64,000 nt of DNA from Cyclobacteriaceae bacterium (lineage in GTDB: Bacteria > Bacteroidota > Bacteroidia > Cytophagales > Cyclobacteriaceae). The notes beneath the pieces are model-generated. The model ran no database searches, was not told the origin of the DNA, and saw only the letters and a program-made list of their open reading frames with translations. The DNA is taken from NCBI GenBank assembly GCA_028284125.1, contig JANQSI010000010.1, forward strand, positions 124,001 to 188,000, written 5' to 3'. Both the position numbers and the translations under genes were made by a program. This document shows positions 8,132 to 16,723 of the stretch, in pieces; the first letter of the stretch is position 1, and each line of letters begins with the position of its first letter.

Positions 8132-8145
8132 GGACAAATTTATCC
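8132..8145. promoter_or_regulatory. Candidate Rrf2 operator upstream of rrf2
   Basis: GGACAAATTTATCC is a 14-bp inverted repeat with six of seven pairs matching, 44 bp before the rrf2 ATG. The half-site recurs as atttgtcctt at 8087-8096, overlapping the start codon, 51 bp away in the same orientation. This fits autoregulation by the Rrf2 protein, but no match to a published NsrR or IscR box was established. Confidence 0.45.
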
Positions 8146-8192
8146 TTAATTAGTTTACACCACGAAAATATGAGAGTATTCATCTCGATAGT

Positions 8193-8206
8193 ATGACATT
8201 CATCAG
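8193..8206. promoter_or_regulatory. Candidate Fnr-like box upstream of the rrf2-nos operon
   Basis: ATGAC-ATTC-ATCAG lies about 105-118 bp before the rrf2 ATG. It shares nine of ten fixed positions with ATGAC-N4-GTCAG upstream of ccoS and uspA-ccoI. A likely binder is the REC-Crp protein encoded at 22235-23281 or another Crp/Fnr protein. Confidence 0.45.
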
Positions 8207-8258
8207 TGGCTTTCATGATTTAGATAGCTATGAACTGTTGTGATTTGTAAATGAAATT

Positions 8259-8894
8259 TTACGGAGAAAGTATGCTTATTTTCCAGTCATCTTTATCCCT
8301 TGAATACATGACTCTATCATGCAACCGATTGGGTCGGCTTTGCCAAAACTCCATTGATTCAGGTACGATTTTGTAACCACCCCAGAAATCTGGGACTGGC
8401 ACTTTTCCTTCTGAAAATTTACGCTTCATTTCTTCCAGTTTGCCTTCAAGCAAGCTGCGTGAATTGATCACTTTGCTTTGATGAGAGATCCATGCGCCAA
8501 GTTGACTGCCAAACGGACGGCTCAGAAAATATTTAGCTGATTCTGTTGTAGATATTTTCGAAGCTTCACCAGTAATGATAACCTGGCGCTTGATTTCATA
8601 CCATGGGAAGAGGATTGAAACTGCATTGTTTACTTGAATATGCGCTGATTTTTTGCTCTTATAGTTTGTGAAAAAAACAAACCCCTTCTCGTCAAAATAC
8701 TTTAACAAGACCGTGCGTTGAGTTGGTTGTTTTGCTTTATCCACCGTAGTTAGAACCATAGCATTAGGTTCTAGTAATTCAGCCTTCAGGGCTTCATCAA
8801 ACCACTTTTTAAACTGCTCGAAAGGGTTAGCGTCAACTGTTTCTTTTGCCAGTTTGGCTTCTGAGAGTTTACGTTTTAAATCGGCGATGTTCAT
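8259..8894 (-). CDS. pdxH: Pyridoxamine/pyridoxine 5'-phosphate oxidase
   Basis: PdxH is an FMN enzyme that oxidises pyridoxine or pyridoxamine phosphate to pyridoxal phosphate. The 211-residue length is normal. Recognisable blocks are RTVLLKYFDEKGFVFFTN, the SRPFGSQLGAWISHQS block, PDFWGGYKI and the FWQSRPNRLHDR block near the C-terminus that contacts substrate and FMN. The usual ending RLAP is ILSP here. It lies 14 bp after hemN on the same strand and is probably co-transcribed with it. Confidence 0.95.
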   Translation of the reverse strand: MNIADLKRKLSEAKLAKETVDANPFEQFKKWFDEALKAELLEPNAMVLTTVDKAKQPTQRTVLLKYFDEKGFVFFTNYKSKKSAHIQVNNAVSILFPWYEIKRQVIITGEASKISTTESAKYFLSRPFGSQLGAWISHQSKVINSRSLLEGKLEEMKRKFSEGKVPVPDFWGGYKIVPESMEFWQSRPNRLHDRVMYSRDKDDWKISILSP

Positions 8895-8908
8895 TCGACC
8901 GCTTAAAA

Positions 8909-10249
8909 CTAAATCGACTTGCTGAATTGTGGTGATTTTCCGGATTCATTGAGACGTGCATCAAATGCACTACAGATTATTCTGAGGATTTCTTTCCCTT
9001 CGGACAACACTTTGACTCCATCTTTTTTTAGTTTGATGAATCCTTCATTTTCAAGTTGCTCTAGTAAGTCAAAATTGGTAGAAATACCAAAGCTCAAGAT
9101 TTCATCTTCGGTCCATGTGGTTTCGAAATTGCACATCAGATTCAAGATTTGTTTTCTGATGAAAAGATCCTTGCTGGTCAATAAATGGCCTTTCGTGATT
9201 GGTAACTGTCCAGAATCGAGTATTTCGTAATAGGATTCGACGGTCTTGGCATTTTGAGCAAAACCTGTCCATGAATCGCTAATTGCACTGACGCCCAATC
9301 CTACTAAAAGCTGACTTGAGAATGGCGTGTAACCCATGAAGTTGCGATGTAATTCTCCATTTTTCCGAGCTAATAGTAGTTCGTCGGTACGCTTCACAAA
9401 GTGATCCATGCCCACTTCTTCATATCCCGATTCCTTTAATCGTTCTTTTCCAAACTGCATGAAGGCTAGCTTTTCTTCGGAAGCTGGCAAGTACTTTTCA
9501 TACGACTTTTGTGCTGGTTTCATGCTAGGAACATGGGCATAGCTGTAATAGGCGATTCTATCTGGTGACAATGAGATAACCTTATCCAATGTCTCATCTA
9601 GTGAAGCCAGTGATTGTCCTGGCAGCCCATAAACCATGTCAAAGTTGACTGAAGTGTATCCGATTTTTCTGGCTTCATCAGTCACTTTTTTTACCTGCTC
9701 AAATGTTTGTAATCGATTAATCAGCTTTTGAACATTTAAATCAAAATCTTGTATCCCAAGACTCAAACGATCAAAACCCTGCTGTTCTAGTACTTTTAAA
9801 TGCTTGAGTGTTGTATTTGCCGGGTGTCCTTCAAAGCTCATGCTTATTGATGGAGAAATTTTAGCTTTTTCAATAAGTCCGCCGATCAACCTTTCCAGGT
9901 TTTCAGGTGAGAAAAAGGTAGGTGTTCCACCTCCAAGGTGAATCTCTCGAATGATTGGAGCGTCTGGAAGTTTTTCTAAATAGAGATCCCACTCTTTAAG
10001 CAAGTGATTGATGTAAGGTTCTTCAACCGAGTGATTCTTTGTAATTCTGGTGTTGCAAGCACAATAGGTACACAGGCTTTCGCAAAATGGGAGGTGAATG
10101 TAAATACTGACTTCTTTATTGCTTAACCAGAACGCCGTTTGAATTGATTGTTCATATCCTTCCAGTGTAAAATCTTCGGAATTCCAAAATGGGACTGTAG
10201 GATAACTCGTGTATCGCGGGACAGGAACGTTGTATTTTTTGATATCCAT
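8909..10249 (-). CDS. hemN: Oxygen-independent coproporphyrinogen III dehydrogenase, radical SAM
   Basis: HemN decarboxylates coproporphyrinogen III to protoporphyrinogen IX without oxygen, supplying haem under low O2. The 446-residue length and the radical-SAM motif FCESLCTYCAC (CxxxCxxC plus the extra Cys typical of true HemN), with YIHLPF just before it and GGGTPTF after, identify it. A HemN C-terminal domain is present. An Fnr-like palindrome lies 56-69 bp upstream of its start, matching its use in microaerobic growth. The gene sits between the nos and cco clusters, both of which make haem proteins. Confidence 0.95.
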   Translation of the reverse strand: MDIKKYNVPVPRYTSYPTVPFWNSEDFTLEGYEQSIQTAFWLSNKEVSIYIHLPFCESLCTYCACNTRITKNHSVEEPYINHLLKEWDLYLEKLPDAPIIREIHLGGGTPTFFSPENLERLIGGLIEKAKISPSISMSFEGHPANTTLKHLKVLEQQGFDRLSLGIQDFDLNVQKLINRLQTFEQVKKVTDEARKIGYTSVNFDMVYGLPGQSLASLDETLDKVISLSPDRIAYYSYAHVPSMKPAQKSYEKYLPASEEKLAFMQFGKERLKESGYEEVGMDHFVKRTDELLLARKNGELHRNFMGYTPFSSQLLVGLGVSAISDSWTGFAQNAKTVESYYEILDSGQLPITKGHLLTSKDLFIRKQILNLMCNFETTWTEDEILSFGISTNFDLLEQLENEGFIKLKKDGVKVLSEGKEILRIICSAFDARLNESGKSPQFSKSI

Positions 10250-10304
10250 GGGTTGGAGGTAGTTTAGGAATCAAAATTGTGAATGAATCAGGTTTGTGAT
10301 TATG

Positions 10305-10318
10305 ATGATCCTAATCAA
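10305..10318. promoter_or_regulatory. Fnr-like box upstream of hemN
   Basis: On the minus strand the site reads TTGAT-TAGG-ATCAT, nine of ten matches to the Fnr consensus TTGAT-N4-ATCAA. It is 56-69 bp upstream of the hemN ATG. hemN is an Fnr-family target in many bacteria. The hsp20 gene in this window has the same half-sites upstream. Confidence 0.6.
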
Positions 10319-10339
10319 TGAATATGATAAAAATCAGGA

Positions 10340-11020
10340 CTATAATCCGCAGATAGTGATGAGTCCAGCGGCTTTTGCCTGTACTAGCTGGTTGAAATTG
10401 GGGGAGGAGATAAGAAATCCACGAATGATTAGTAGACTTCCAGATAAAATTGCGATGAATGAAATTGCTCCAGGAATCAGTTTCCTCAGTTTCTGAGAAA
10501 CGATTGTACCTCCGATAGTCACCAGTAATAAAGCTGGAACTGTGCCGAGCCCAAATAACAACATGAACAAAATGCCTTCAGAAAAGCCTCCGATTGCAAT
10601 CGCGCTTGCAGCCGCAACGTAGGTAAGACCGCAGGGCAAAAATCCGTTAGCCATGCCGCTGAAAATCCATCTTTTTCTCTTAGAGATGCTATTGGATAGT
10701 TTCTGTTTGACAAATCGATAGAAGTTGGATTGATAATAGAATCGTTCTAGACGATTTCTGAAATTTGGTATGCCATACAGCAGGAGTAAGGTGATGCCAA
10801 GAAAGAAAGTTACAAACTGTTGGGTTTGAAACATTTGCAGAGAGTAACCAAGCGCTCCCAACAGAATACCAAGAAGTGCGTACGAAAGAATTCTACCACT
10901 ATGGTATAACGAGAATGCAGTAGCTGATCTATGTTGTCCCATCGCAAAAAGTGTCAGCGGCCCACACATACCAACGCAGTGTAAGCTTCCAACAAATCCT
11001 ATGACGAGAGCTGCGATCAT
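10340..11020 (-). CDS. TauE/SafE-type membrane protein of the cbb3 oxidase operon
   Basis: A polytopic membrane protein of 226 residues with about six helices. It carries HCVGMCGP near the N-terminus and NGFLPCGLTY in mid-protein, typical of the small TauE/SafE-DsbD-like family found next to ccoH in Bacteroidota and other phyla. The Cys and Met residues suggest a role in copper handling for oxidase assembly, inferred from position. The ATG at 11020 overlaps the ccoH stop by ATGA. An upstream TTG at 11071 would add a non-typical polar leader, so it is not preferred. Confidence 0.88.
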   Translation of the reverse strand: MIAALVIGFVGSLHCVGMCGPLTLFAMGQHRSATAFSLYHSGRILSYALLGILLGALGYSLQMFQTQQFVTFFLGITLLLLYGIPNFRNRLERFYYQSNFYRFVKQKLSNSISKRKRWIFSGMANGFLPCGLTYVAAASAIAIGGFSEGILFMLLFGLGTVPALLLVTIGGTIVSQKLRKLIPGAISFIAILSGSLLIIRGFLISSPNFNQLVQAKAAGLITICGL

Positions 11021-11445
11021 TTGAGTAGAATTTTCTCTTGTTGGAAGTACTCTTTTCCATCTGACTTCCATGTAATGTTGACTCGATAATTGCCGGCAAT
11101 CAGTTTATCCCTATCAACGACTTGTTGATTTTCAGGATCGATAGCTATCGCAATCTTCTTGTCGAATAATTTTCTAGAAGGATGGTAGAAATGAATTTCG
11201 CCTTCTGGTTTTTGATCCTTAGGAAAAACCAAAACAATGGATTTCTCATTTAAAGCCACAGAAACTTTTTGGTCTAGTTTTCTGAGGTTTTCTTTTTGCT
11301 CAATTTTCTTTTGATAACCGATCTCTTGAGCATAATAATCTTCAGCTACCAGGTCGTTGTTTTGCTGAAATGCAATTACCACCATGTAAAGGATGAATCC
11401 TGCAAAAAAGACAAATGCGACTACAATTCTATTTCCCCAATTCAT
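11017..11445 (-). CDS. ccoH: CcoH/FixH, cbb3 oxidase assembly protein
   Basis: FixH/CcoH is a single-pass membrane protein needed for stable assembly of cbb3 oxidase and associated with CcoI-dependent copper delivery. The 142-residue product has one N-terminal helix (about 8-27) followed by the family motif EDYYAQEIGYQ and a periplasmic beta-rich domain. It is followed, with a four-base overlap, by the TauE/SafE-like gene. A gap of about 80 bp rich in AATTA repeats separates it from ccoG. Confidence 0.92.
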   Translation of the reverse strand: MNWGNRIVVAFVFFAGFILYMVVIAFQQNNDLVAEDYYAQEIGYQKKIEQKENLRKLDQKVSVALNEKSIVLVFPKDQKPEGEIHFYHPSRKLFDKKIAIAIDPENQQVVDRDKLIAGNYRVNITWKSDGKEYFQQEKILLK

Positions 11446-11526
11446 ATTTTTTCAATTACGAGTTTTCAATTATTAATTACGATTTTGTTTGACTTCAATT
11501 AATTCGTAATTCTTCATTCTTAATTA
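11446..11526. repeat. AATTAC/GTAATT-rich intergenic repeat between ccoG and ccoH
   Basis: The 81-bp gap holds repeated TTAATTAC and its inverted form GTAATT in several copies, with poly-T stretches. Similar low-complexity inverted repeats are common between genes in Bacteroidota. It could form weak hairpins within the oxidase transcript. No gene was seen in it. Confidence 0.5.
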
Positions 11527-12954
11527 CTATTTCGCTGGTCCCAAAAACTTCGTTTTCACTTTCTCAACCATCTCGTCACCGGAAAAAACTCCAATGGAAA
11601 TCTGAGAACTCATTTTCTCAAGATCATCCGGGTGAATGGCTACAAAAAAAGCGCCCTCACCAATTCCTTGCTCTTGTAATTGAATAGCGCTTCCAACAAG
11701 TTCAATTGAACCTTTTGGTTCTATTAACTCAAGTCGAACATCCATTGCAGTATTCGTCTTGTTGACCATTTTTAGCTGGTATAAGTTAGTGATTAATCCA
11801 TCTTCTCGTTCTTGGAACATCATTCCGGGAGTTCGCAGTATGGTGGTTTCGAAATCCGATCGAATGATGAGAAGAGAAACCAATACTCCTGTTAAAACGG
11901 TTAAAACAGCAGTGTAGGCCTTCATTCTACCTGTGAATTTGAAAGGAAGTTTGTCGGCGATGTTTTGCTCAGATGCGTATCTAACCAAACCTCTAGGTTT
12001 TCCAATTCGATCCATAATCGAATCACAAGCATCGATACACGCTGTACAGTTTACGCACTCCAACTGTGTTCCGTTTCGGATATCGATTCCCGTTGGGCAG
12101 ACATAAACGCACTGTTTACAATCGATACAATCGCCTTTCCCAACCGCTTCTCGGTCTTCGTTCTTTCTGAATTTACTTCTCGTTTCACCTCTTTCATGAT
12201 CATACGCTACTACAATGCTTTGGCGATCAAGAAGTACACCCTGAAGTCTTCCATATGGACAAATGGCGGTACATACCTGCTCACGCATTTTGCTGAAAAC
12301 ACCGTAGAATAATCCTGTCATCACAATCATGGCTATAAAACCACCAGTGTTTTCCACCGGTCCCTCGTCGATGATCTGCCACATCTTTTCGATCCCGACC
12401 AGATAGGCCATGAACGTGTGCATGATAATCGCACTGACTAGTACAAACAGAAAGTGTTTACTGATTTTCTTGGCTGCTTTTTCTCGATTCCACGGCATCT
12501 TGTCTAGCTTTTTCTGAGCCATGTAATCTCCTTCGATCCAATATTCAATTTTCCTGAAGACTCCTTCCATGAAGATGGTCTGAGGACAAATCCATCCACA
12601 AAAAATTCTTCCAAAGACAACTGTGAAGAGAATGATGAAGACAACTGATGTAATCATACCGATTACAAACAAGAAGAAATCCTGAGGCCAGAAAACTTGA
12701 CCGAAAATGATAAATCGTCGCTCGAGAATATCGAGGAGGAGTAGGGGCTGTCCGTCTATTTTTATGAAAGGTCCACCAATCAGAACGATCAATAAGAAAT
12801 AACTGACCAGGTTTCTGTAATTAGTGAACCTTCCTTTAGGTTTTTTAGGGTAGACCCAAAGCCTTTTCCCTTTTTCGTCCATCGTAGCGAGATGGTCTCG
12901 AAAGGTCTCTTCTGCTACGTCCTGCTCCTCATATAGGTCTTTTACTTCTGCCAT
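11527..12954 (-). CDS. ccoG: CcoG, cbb3 oxidase accessory polyferredoxin
   Basis: CcoG is a membrane iron-sulfur protein that reduces Cu(II) during cbb3 oxidase biogenesis. The 475-residue protein has helices in its first half, with FCGWICP near 118-124 and CTAICP near 228-233. Two 4Fe-4S motifs follow, C276-x2-C279-x2-C282-x3-C286 and C300-x2-C303-x2-C306-x3-C310. A further helix and a C-terminal periplasmic immunoglobulin-like domain complete the family layout. ATG at 12954 is chosen over TTG at 12957. It overlaps the ccoP stop by one base (TGATG). Confidence 0.95.
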   Translation of the reverse strand: MAEVKDLYEEQDVAEETFRDHLATMDEKGKRLWVYPKKPKGRFTNYRNLVSYFLLIVLIGGPFIKIDGQPLLLLDILERRFIIFGQVFWPQDFFLFVIGMITSVVFIILFTVVFGRIFCGWICPQTIFMEGVFRKIEYWIEGDYMAQKKLDKMPWNREKAAKKISKHFLFVLVSAIIMHTFMAYLVGIEKMWQIIDEGPVENTGGFIAMIVMTGLFYGVFSKMREQVCTAICPYGRLQGVLLDRQSIVVAYDHERGETRSKFRKNEDREAVGKGDCIDCKQCVYVCPTGIDIRNGTQLECVNCTACIDACDSIMDRIGKPRGLVRYASEQNIADKLPFKFTGRMKAYTAVLTVLTGVLVSLLIIRSDFETTILRTPGMMFQEREDGLITNLYQLKMVNKTNTAMDVRLELIEPKGSIELVGSAIQLQEQGIGEGAFFVAIHPDDLEKMSSQISIGVFSGDEMVEKVKTKFLGPAK

Positions 12955-13883
12955 CAACTACCCGCATTGGCAACAGAATCTGCTGGAGCCACCGTCTCTT
13001 CCACACGCTCGAATAATTCACCTTGAGCTTCCTTAGGGTTAGCTGAAGGCTGGCCTTCCATGTTGTAGATGTAGCTGGCCACTTGCTGCATTTTCTTAGG
13101 TGGAAGTTGAGATTCCCAAGAAATCATTCCTTTTTCAGGCACACCATATTTAATGGTGCTAAATATGGATTTCATATCTCCTCCGTGGATCCAGTATTTA
13201 TCGGTGAAGTTAGGGCCTACACCACCTCCACCATCATTGGCGTGGCACACGGCACAGTTTGCATCATAGATAGCTTTACCGGCAGCAATGTCAACGCTTT
13301 CTGTGAGTAAAACGACAGAGTTTTCGTCGACTAAATTGTCCAGTGAGGCAAGATATAGCTTCACTTTTTCGTCAGCCTCTTGCATTTCTGTTAGATACTC
13401 TTCTTCCTGACTCATACCTGTACCTATCACGTGATAGTTGATCAAATAAGCGACTCCAAATAAGATGGTGAAATAGAACCCATATAGCCACCAGGAAGGA
13501 AGCCTGTTGTCCAACTCACGGATTCCATCGTACTCATGGTCAGTGACTACCGATTCTTCTTTTGCAACCGGAACAGCCTCATGGAATCGATTCCAGAAAC
13601 GTCCCCAGAAGTCCAACCCTTCCTCACCTTCTCTCGCTTTGATCAGTTCTGTCTCTTCCTCAACTCCATCTTCAGCGAGCTTCATTCGTAGCATTGTTTT
13701 CATCGCTACTAGCAATGTATACATGGCAATAACTGCGACCAGACAAACAACAACTGCAAGTCCTAAGACAATTTCAACTTGATATAGCTCAAGAAAACTT
13801 TTGGCAGGAGCTTCATCCTGTGCCATCGTTAGGCCAGGGAATACAAAGGTTAATGTCAATAGTATGTATTTAAGCTTATTCAT
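12954..13883 (-). CDS. ccoP: CcoP, cbb3 oxidase cytochrome c subunit with a single haem
   Basis: CcoP passes electrons into cbb3 oxidase. The 309-residue product has an N-terminal signal or helix (4-20), a helix at about 36-60, a FixP-type helix at about 131-150 (DNRLPSWWLYGFYFTI) and one CAVCH haem site at 210-214. Classical proteobacterial CcoP has two CxxCH sites, and only one is present here. The ATG at 13883 is preferred to an upstream start at 13955 because it begins the signal sequence and overlaps ccoQ by eight bases. The C-terminus is an acidic, probably flexible tail. Confidence 0.93.
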   Translation of the reverse strand: MNKLKYILLTLTFVFPGLTMAQDEAPAKSFLELYQVEIVLGLAVVVCLVAVIAMYTLLVAMKTMLRMKLAEDGVEEETELIKAREGEEGLDFWGRFWNRFHEAVPVAKEESVVTDHEYDGIRELDNRLPSWWLYGFYFTILFGVAYLINYHVIGTGMSQEEEYLTEMQEADEKVKLYLASLDNLVDENSVVLLTESVDIAAGKAIYDANCAVCHANDGGGGVGPNFTDKYWIHGGDMKSIFSTIKYGVPEKGMISWESQLPPKKMQQVASYIYNMEGQPSANPKEAQGELFERVEETVAPADSVANAGS

Positions 13884-14061
13884 GATCAGTTGAATTTGAG
13901 TCAAGTGGAATGTTTGAAATTTTGTCGAACACCTTCTTGTCGGTTTTGAAGACATAAATGGTTAGGCCGACGAAGAAGACAAAAAAGATGACGAGGGAGA
14001 TTAGCGGATATATATCAATACCCGCGATTGTCTCCATATGATGTTTGATAAATTTTAGCAT
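13876..14061 (-). CDS. ccoQ: CcoQ/FixQ-like small subunit
   Basis: A 61-residue single-helix protein (about 18-39) located between ccoNO and ccoP, the usual place and size for CcoQ, a small stabilising subunit of cbb3 oxidase. The sequence is too short and variable for a firm call without context. It begins 5 bp after the ccoNO stop and overlaps ccoP by eight bases. Confidence 0.8.
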   Translation of the reverse strand: MLKFIKHHMETIAGIDIYPLISLVIFFVFFVGLTIYVFKTDKKVFDKISNIPLDSNSTDHE

Positions 14062-14066
14062 GATTT

Positions 14067-16241
14067 CTATTTATTGGAGATCTCCTCTGATTTTTTAATG
14101 TCTGTTCCAAGTCGTTGCAAGTAGGCAATAAGTGCTACTATTTCAGTATCCGGATTCACCCGAAGACCTTCAGTTGCAAGTCCATCCGAAATACCTTTGG
14201 CTTGAGATTCTGCATCCGATAGGGCTTGATTGTCATATCCTTCAGCGTATGGCACCCCAAGCGTTTGCATTGCTCTGATTTTGGCTGGCAGCCTGTCTTT
14301 ATCCCAGGTCTGTTCGAAAAGCCAAGGGTAAGGTGGCATTATTGATCCTGGGGACATACTTTCAGGTTCGAGCATGTGGTAGAAATGCCAGCTGTCCGGA
14401 TATTTCCCACCAATTCGATGAAGGTCAGGTCCAGTTCTCTTAGATCCCCACTGGAACGGGTGATCGTAAACATATTCTCCTGCCTTCGAGTATTCCAGGT
14501 CATTGGGATCGTAACGCATTACCTCAGACCGGAATGGTCGAATCATCTGAGAATGACAGGTATAACAGCCTTCTCTTACGTAAATGTCTCTTCCATTTAG
14601 TTCTAGTGGAGTATAAGGTTTTACACTTGAGATCGTAGGAACGTTAGACTTTACAAGGAAAGTAGGAATGATTTCAATTGCACCTCCAATTGCAACTAAC
14701 ACTAAACTGAAAACGAGCATTCGAACCGGTTTCCATTCGAAAATTTTTCTATGCCAGTGCTCTGATTCAGCAGGTTTGTAATCTTTCTCTAAAGGAGCTG
14801 CTTCTGCTTTTACTTCGCGAATCAGGCTTCCAGCTTTGGCAGTCTTGATCAAGTTGTAAACCATAATGAAGACACCTGCTAAGTACAATACGCCACTGAA
14901 TGCGCGTAATGCGTACATTGGAATGATCTGCGTAACAGTTTCAAGGAAATTGCTGTAGACCAAAGTGCCGTCTGGGTTGAATTGTTTCCACATCAAACTT
15001 TGGGTGAAACCGGCCCAGTACATTGGTAGCGCATAAAAGATGATTCCCAATGTACCTATCCAGAAGTGTGCATTTGCAAGTTTTTGAGAGTGGAGTTTAG
15101 TGCCGTACAGTTTTGGAATCAAGTAGTAAAGCATAGCGAAAGTCAAGAATCCATTCCATCCTAACGCCCCAACGTGTACATGAGCAACAACCCAATCCGT
15201 GAAGTGGGCGATTGCGTTCACACTTTTTAGTGACATCATTGGTCCTTCGAAAGTCGACATACCGTAACATGTGACCGCAACGACCATGAACTTAAGTGTT
15301 GCACTTTCTCTTACTCTATCCCATGCGCCTCTCAATGTCAGAAGTCCGTTTAGCATACCACCCCAGGATGGAGCGATTAGCATGACGGAAAATACAACAC
15401 CTAATGACTGTGCCCAATCTGGTAAAGCATTATATAGTAAGTGGTGTGGACCTGCCCAGATATATATAAAGATCAACGCCCAGAAGTGAACAATCGAAAG
15501 TCGGTACGAATAAATGGGACGTCCCGAAATCTTAGGAATGAAATAATACATCAAACCTAGGTATGGTGTAGTAAGGAAGAATGCCACAGCATTATGGCCG
15601 TACCACCACTGTACGAGAGCATCTTGTACTCCTGCGTACCAGGAATAGCTTTTCATGAAATCAATAGGCAACTCAATTGAGTTGACAATGTGAAGCATGG
15701 CTACTGTCACGAATGTCGCGATATAAAACCAGATAGCTACATATAAGTGTCTCTCACGTCTCTTAATGATCGTCATGAACATGTTAAGACCGAACACTAC
15801 CCAAATTAGAGCGATTGCTATATCAATTGGCCATTCTAGCTCAGCGTACTCTTTTCCACTGGTAAGACCGAGTGGTAAAGTGATTGCTGCAGCAAGAATG
15901 ATTATTTGCCAGCCCCAGAAATGGATTTTGCTCAGTGTATCACTGAACATTCGGGTTTTACATAAGCGCTGAAGAGAGTAGTAGACTCCAGCAAAAATTC
16001 CATTTCCGACAAATGCAAAGATCACTGCGTTTGTGTGTAGTGGTCGAACCCTTCCAAACGTCGTATACTGAAGGCCAAAATTGGCTTCAGGCCATACAAA
16101 CTGAAGCGCGACCAGCAAACCAACGGTCATTCCCACCACACCAAAAACAGTAGCTGCGATAAGGAAATTTCGAACGGTGGTATTGTCGTAGTAAAAAGTA
16201 TCCTGTCCGGTACTTAATTCTTGTTCGTTGTTTTCTGACAT
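14067..16241 (-). CDS. ccoNO: Fused CcoN-CcoO, cbb3-type cytochrome c oxidase subunits I and II
   Basis: The catalytic core of a high-affinity terminal oxidase, in which the haem-copper subunit CcoN and the cytochrome c subunit CcoO form one 724-residue chain. The CcoN part (about 20-470) has multiple helices, a haem ligand in RPLHTN (H69), the CuB/Tyr region WWYGHNAV, GPHH and VAHVHVG with the haem ligands. The CcoO part (about 500-715) has a helix and one CYTCH haem site at 559-563 followed by SQMIRPF. This fusion is normal in Bacteroidota. It is the second gene of the cco operon. Confidence 0.97.
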   Translation of the reverse strand: MSENNEQELSTGQDTFYYDNTTVRNFLIAATVFGVVGMTVGLLVALQFVWPEANFGLQYTTFGRVRPLHTNAVIFAFVGNGIFAGVYYSLQRLCKTRMFSDTLSKIHFWGWQIIILAAAITLPLGLTSGKEYAELEWPIDIAIALIWVVFGLNMFMTIIKRRERHLYVAIWFYIATFVTVAMLHIVNSIELPIDFMKSYSWYAGVQDALVQWWYGHNAVAFFLTTPYLGLMYYFIPKISGRPIYSYRLSIVHFWALIFIYIWAGPHHLLYNALPDWAQSLGVVFSVMLIAPSWGGMLNGLLTLRGAWDRVRESATLKFMVVAVTCYGMSTFEGPMMSLKSVNAIAHFTDWVVAHVHVGALGWNGFLTFAMLYYLIPKLYGTKLHSQKLANAHFWIGTLGIIFYALPMYWAGFTQSLMWKQFNPDGTLVYSNFLETVTQIIPMYALRAFSGVLYLAGVFIMVYNLIKTAKAGSLIREVKAEAAPLEKDYKPAESEHWHRKIFEWKPVRMLVFSLVLVAIGGAIEIIPTFLVKSNVPTISSVKPYTPLELNGRDIYVREGCYTCHSQMIRPFRSEVMRYDPNDLEYSKAGEYVYDHPFQWGSKRTGPDLHRIGGKYPDSWHFYHMLEPESMSPGSIMPPYPWLFEQTWDKDRLPAKIRAMQTLGVPYAEGYDNQALSDAESQAKGISDGLATEGLRVNPDTEIVALIAYLQRLGTDIKKSEEISNK

Positions 16242-16269
16242 GGATCGTTAGGTTTTGTAGATTTTATAT

Positions 16270-16467
16270 TCATTTTTTCCTTTGAGATGTTTCCATTTTA
16301 TTGTTGCTCTTGGGCTCCTTTAACTCAGGATCGTCTTCAAAGAGCATGCGGACAGAAGGAGTGTAGTCATCCTCAAACTGGCCAGATTTGGAAGCCCATA
16401 GAAAAGCTAAAAGGAACCCAGTGGCCAATAGTAAACTGCATGTTATAAGAATGAATATGACACTCAT
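16270..16467 (-). CDS. ccoS: CcoS, cbb3 oxidase assembly protein
   Basis: CcoS is a small membrane protein needed to insert cofactors into cbb3 oxidase. The 65-residue product has one helix (about 3-25) followed by WASKSGQFEDDYTPS, close to the family motif WAxxxGQFDDxxxP, and a polar C-terminus. It is the first gene of the cco operon and lies 28 bp before ccoNO. An Fnr-like palindrome is centred about 72 bp upstream. Confidence 0.93.
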   Translation of the reverse strand: MSVIFILITCSLLLATGFLLAFLWASKSGQFEDDYTPSVRMLFEDDPELKEPKSNNKMETSQRKK

Positions 16468-16532
16468 GATCTCGTGGAGACAAGATTAGATGAGTAGTCA
16501 AGTTTGTATGATGAGCGCCGTTAGTGGGGGAT

Positions 16533-16546
16533 ATGACTTTTGTCAG
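16533..16546. promoter_or_regulatory. Fnr-like box upstream of the ccoS operon
   Basis: ATGAC-TTTT-GTCAG lies 66-79 bp before the ccoS ATG on the opposite strand. The same ten fixed bases occur as ATGAC-AGAT-GTCAG (minus strand) upstream of uspA-ccoI at 20528-20541. Spacing and symmetry are those of Crp/Fnr-family sites. Confidence 0.6.
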
Positions 16547-16618
16547 TTTTTGGTGCTGAATCCCTCATTGGAAGATGCTGAAATGAATTCAGGAGGCCTT
16601 AATGCTTCCAACATATTC

Positions 16619-16639
16619 ATCCTGAACCTGTTTCAGGAT
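16619..16639. repeat. Palindromic intergenic repeat ATCCTGAA-N5-TTCAGGAT
   Basis: A perfect 8-bp inverted repeat with a five-base loop lies in the gap between ccoS and the membrane-protein gene at 16724. Palindromes of the form CCTGAAnnnnnTTCAGG are dispersed in many Bacteroidota and alphaproteobacterial genomes. A 66-codon frame across it (16490-16690) is not believed to be a gene. The rest of the gap holds the box at 16533-16546. Confidence 0.6.
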
Positions 16640-16723
16640 TTACTGGAAAAATCATTTATCATCCTGATGCGGGTCATTCATTGCGATTAACTGCACCTGT
16701 AGTTTTACCACAAATAATGAGCT

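Noticed and set aside
16490-16690. 66-codon plus-strand frame between ccoS and the membrane-protein gene
   Set aside because: It spans the ccoS regulatory box and the palindromic repeat, and its product has no recognisable pattern. Treated as non-coding.
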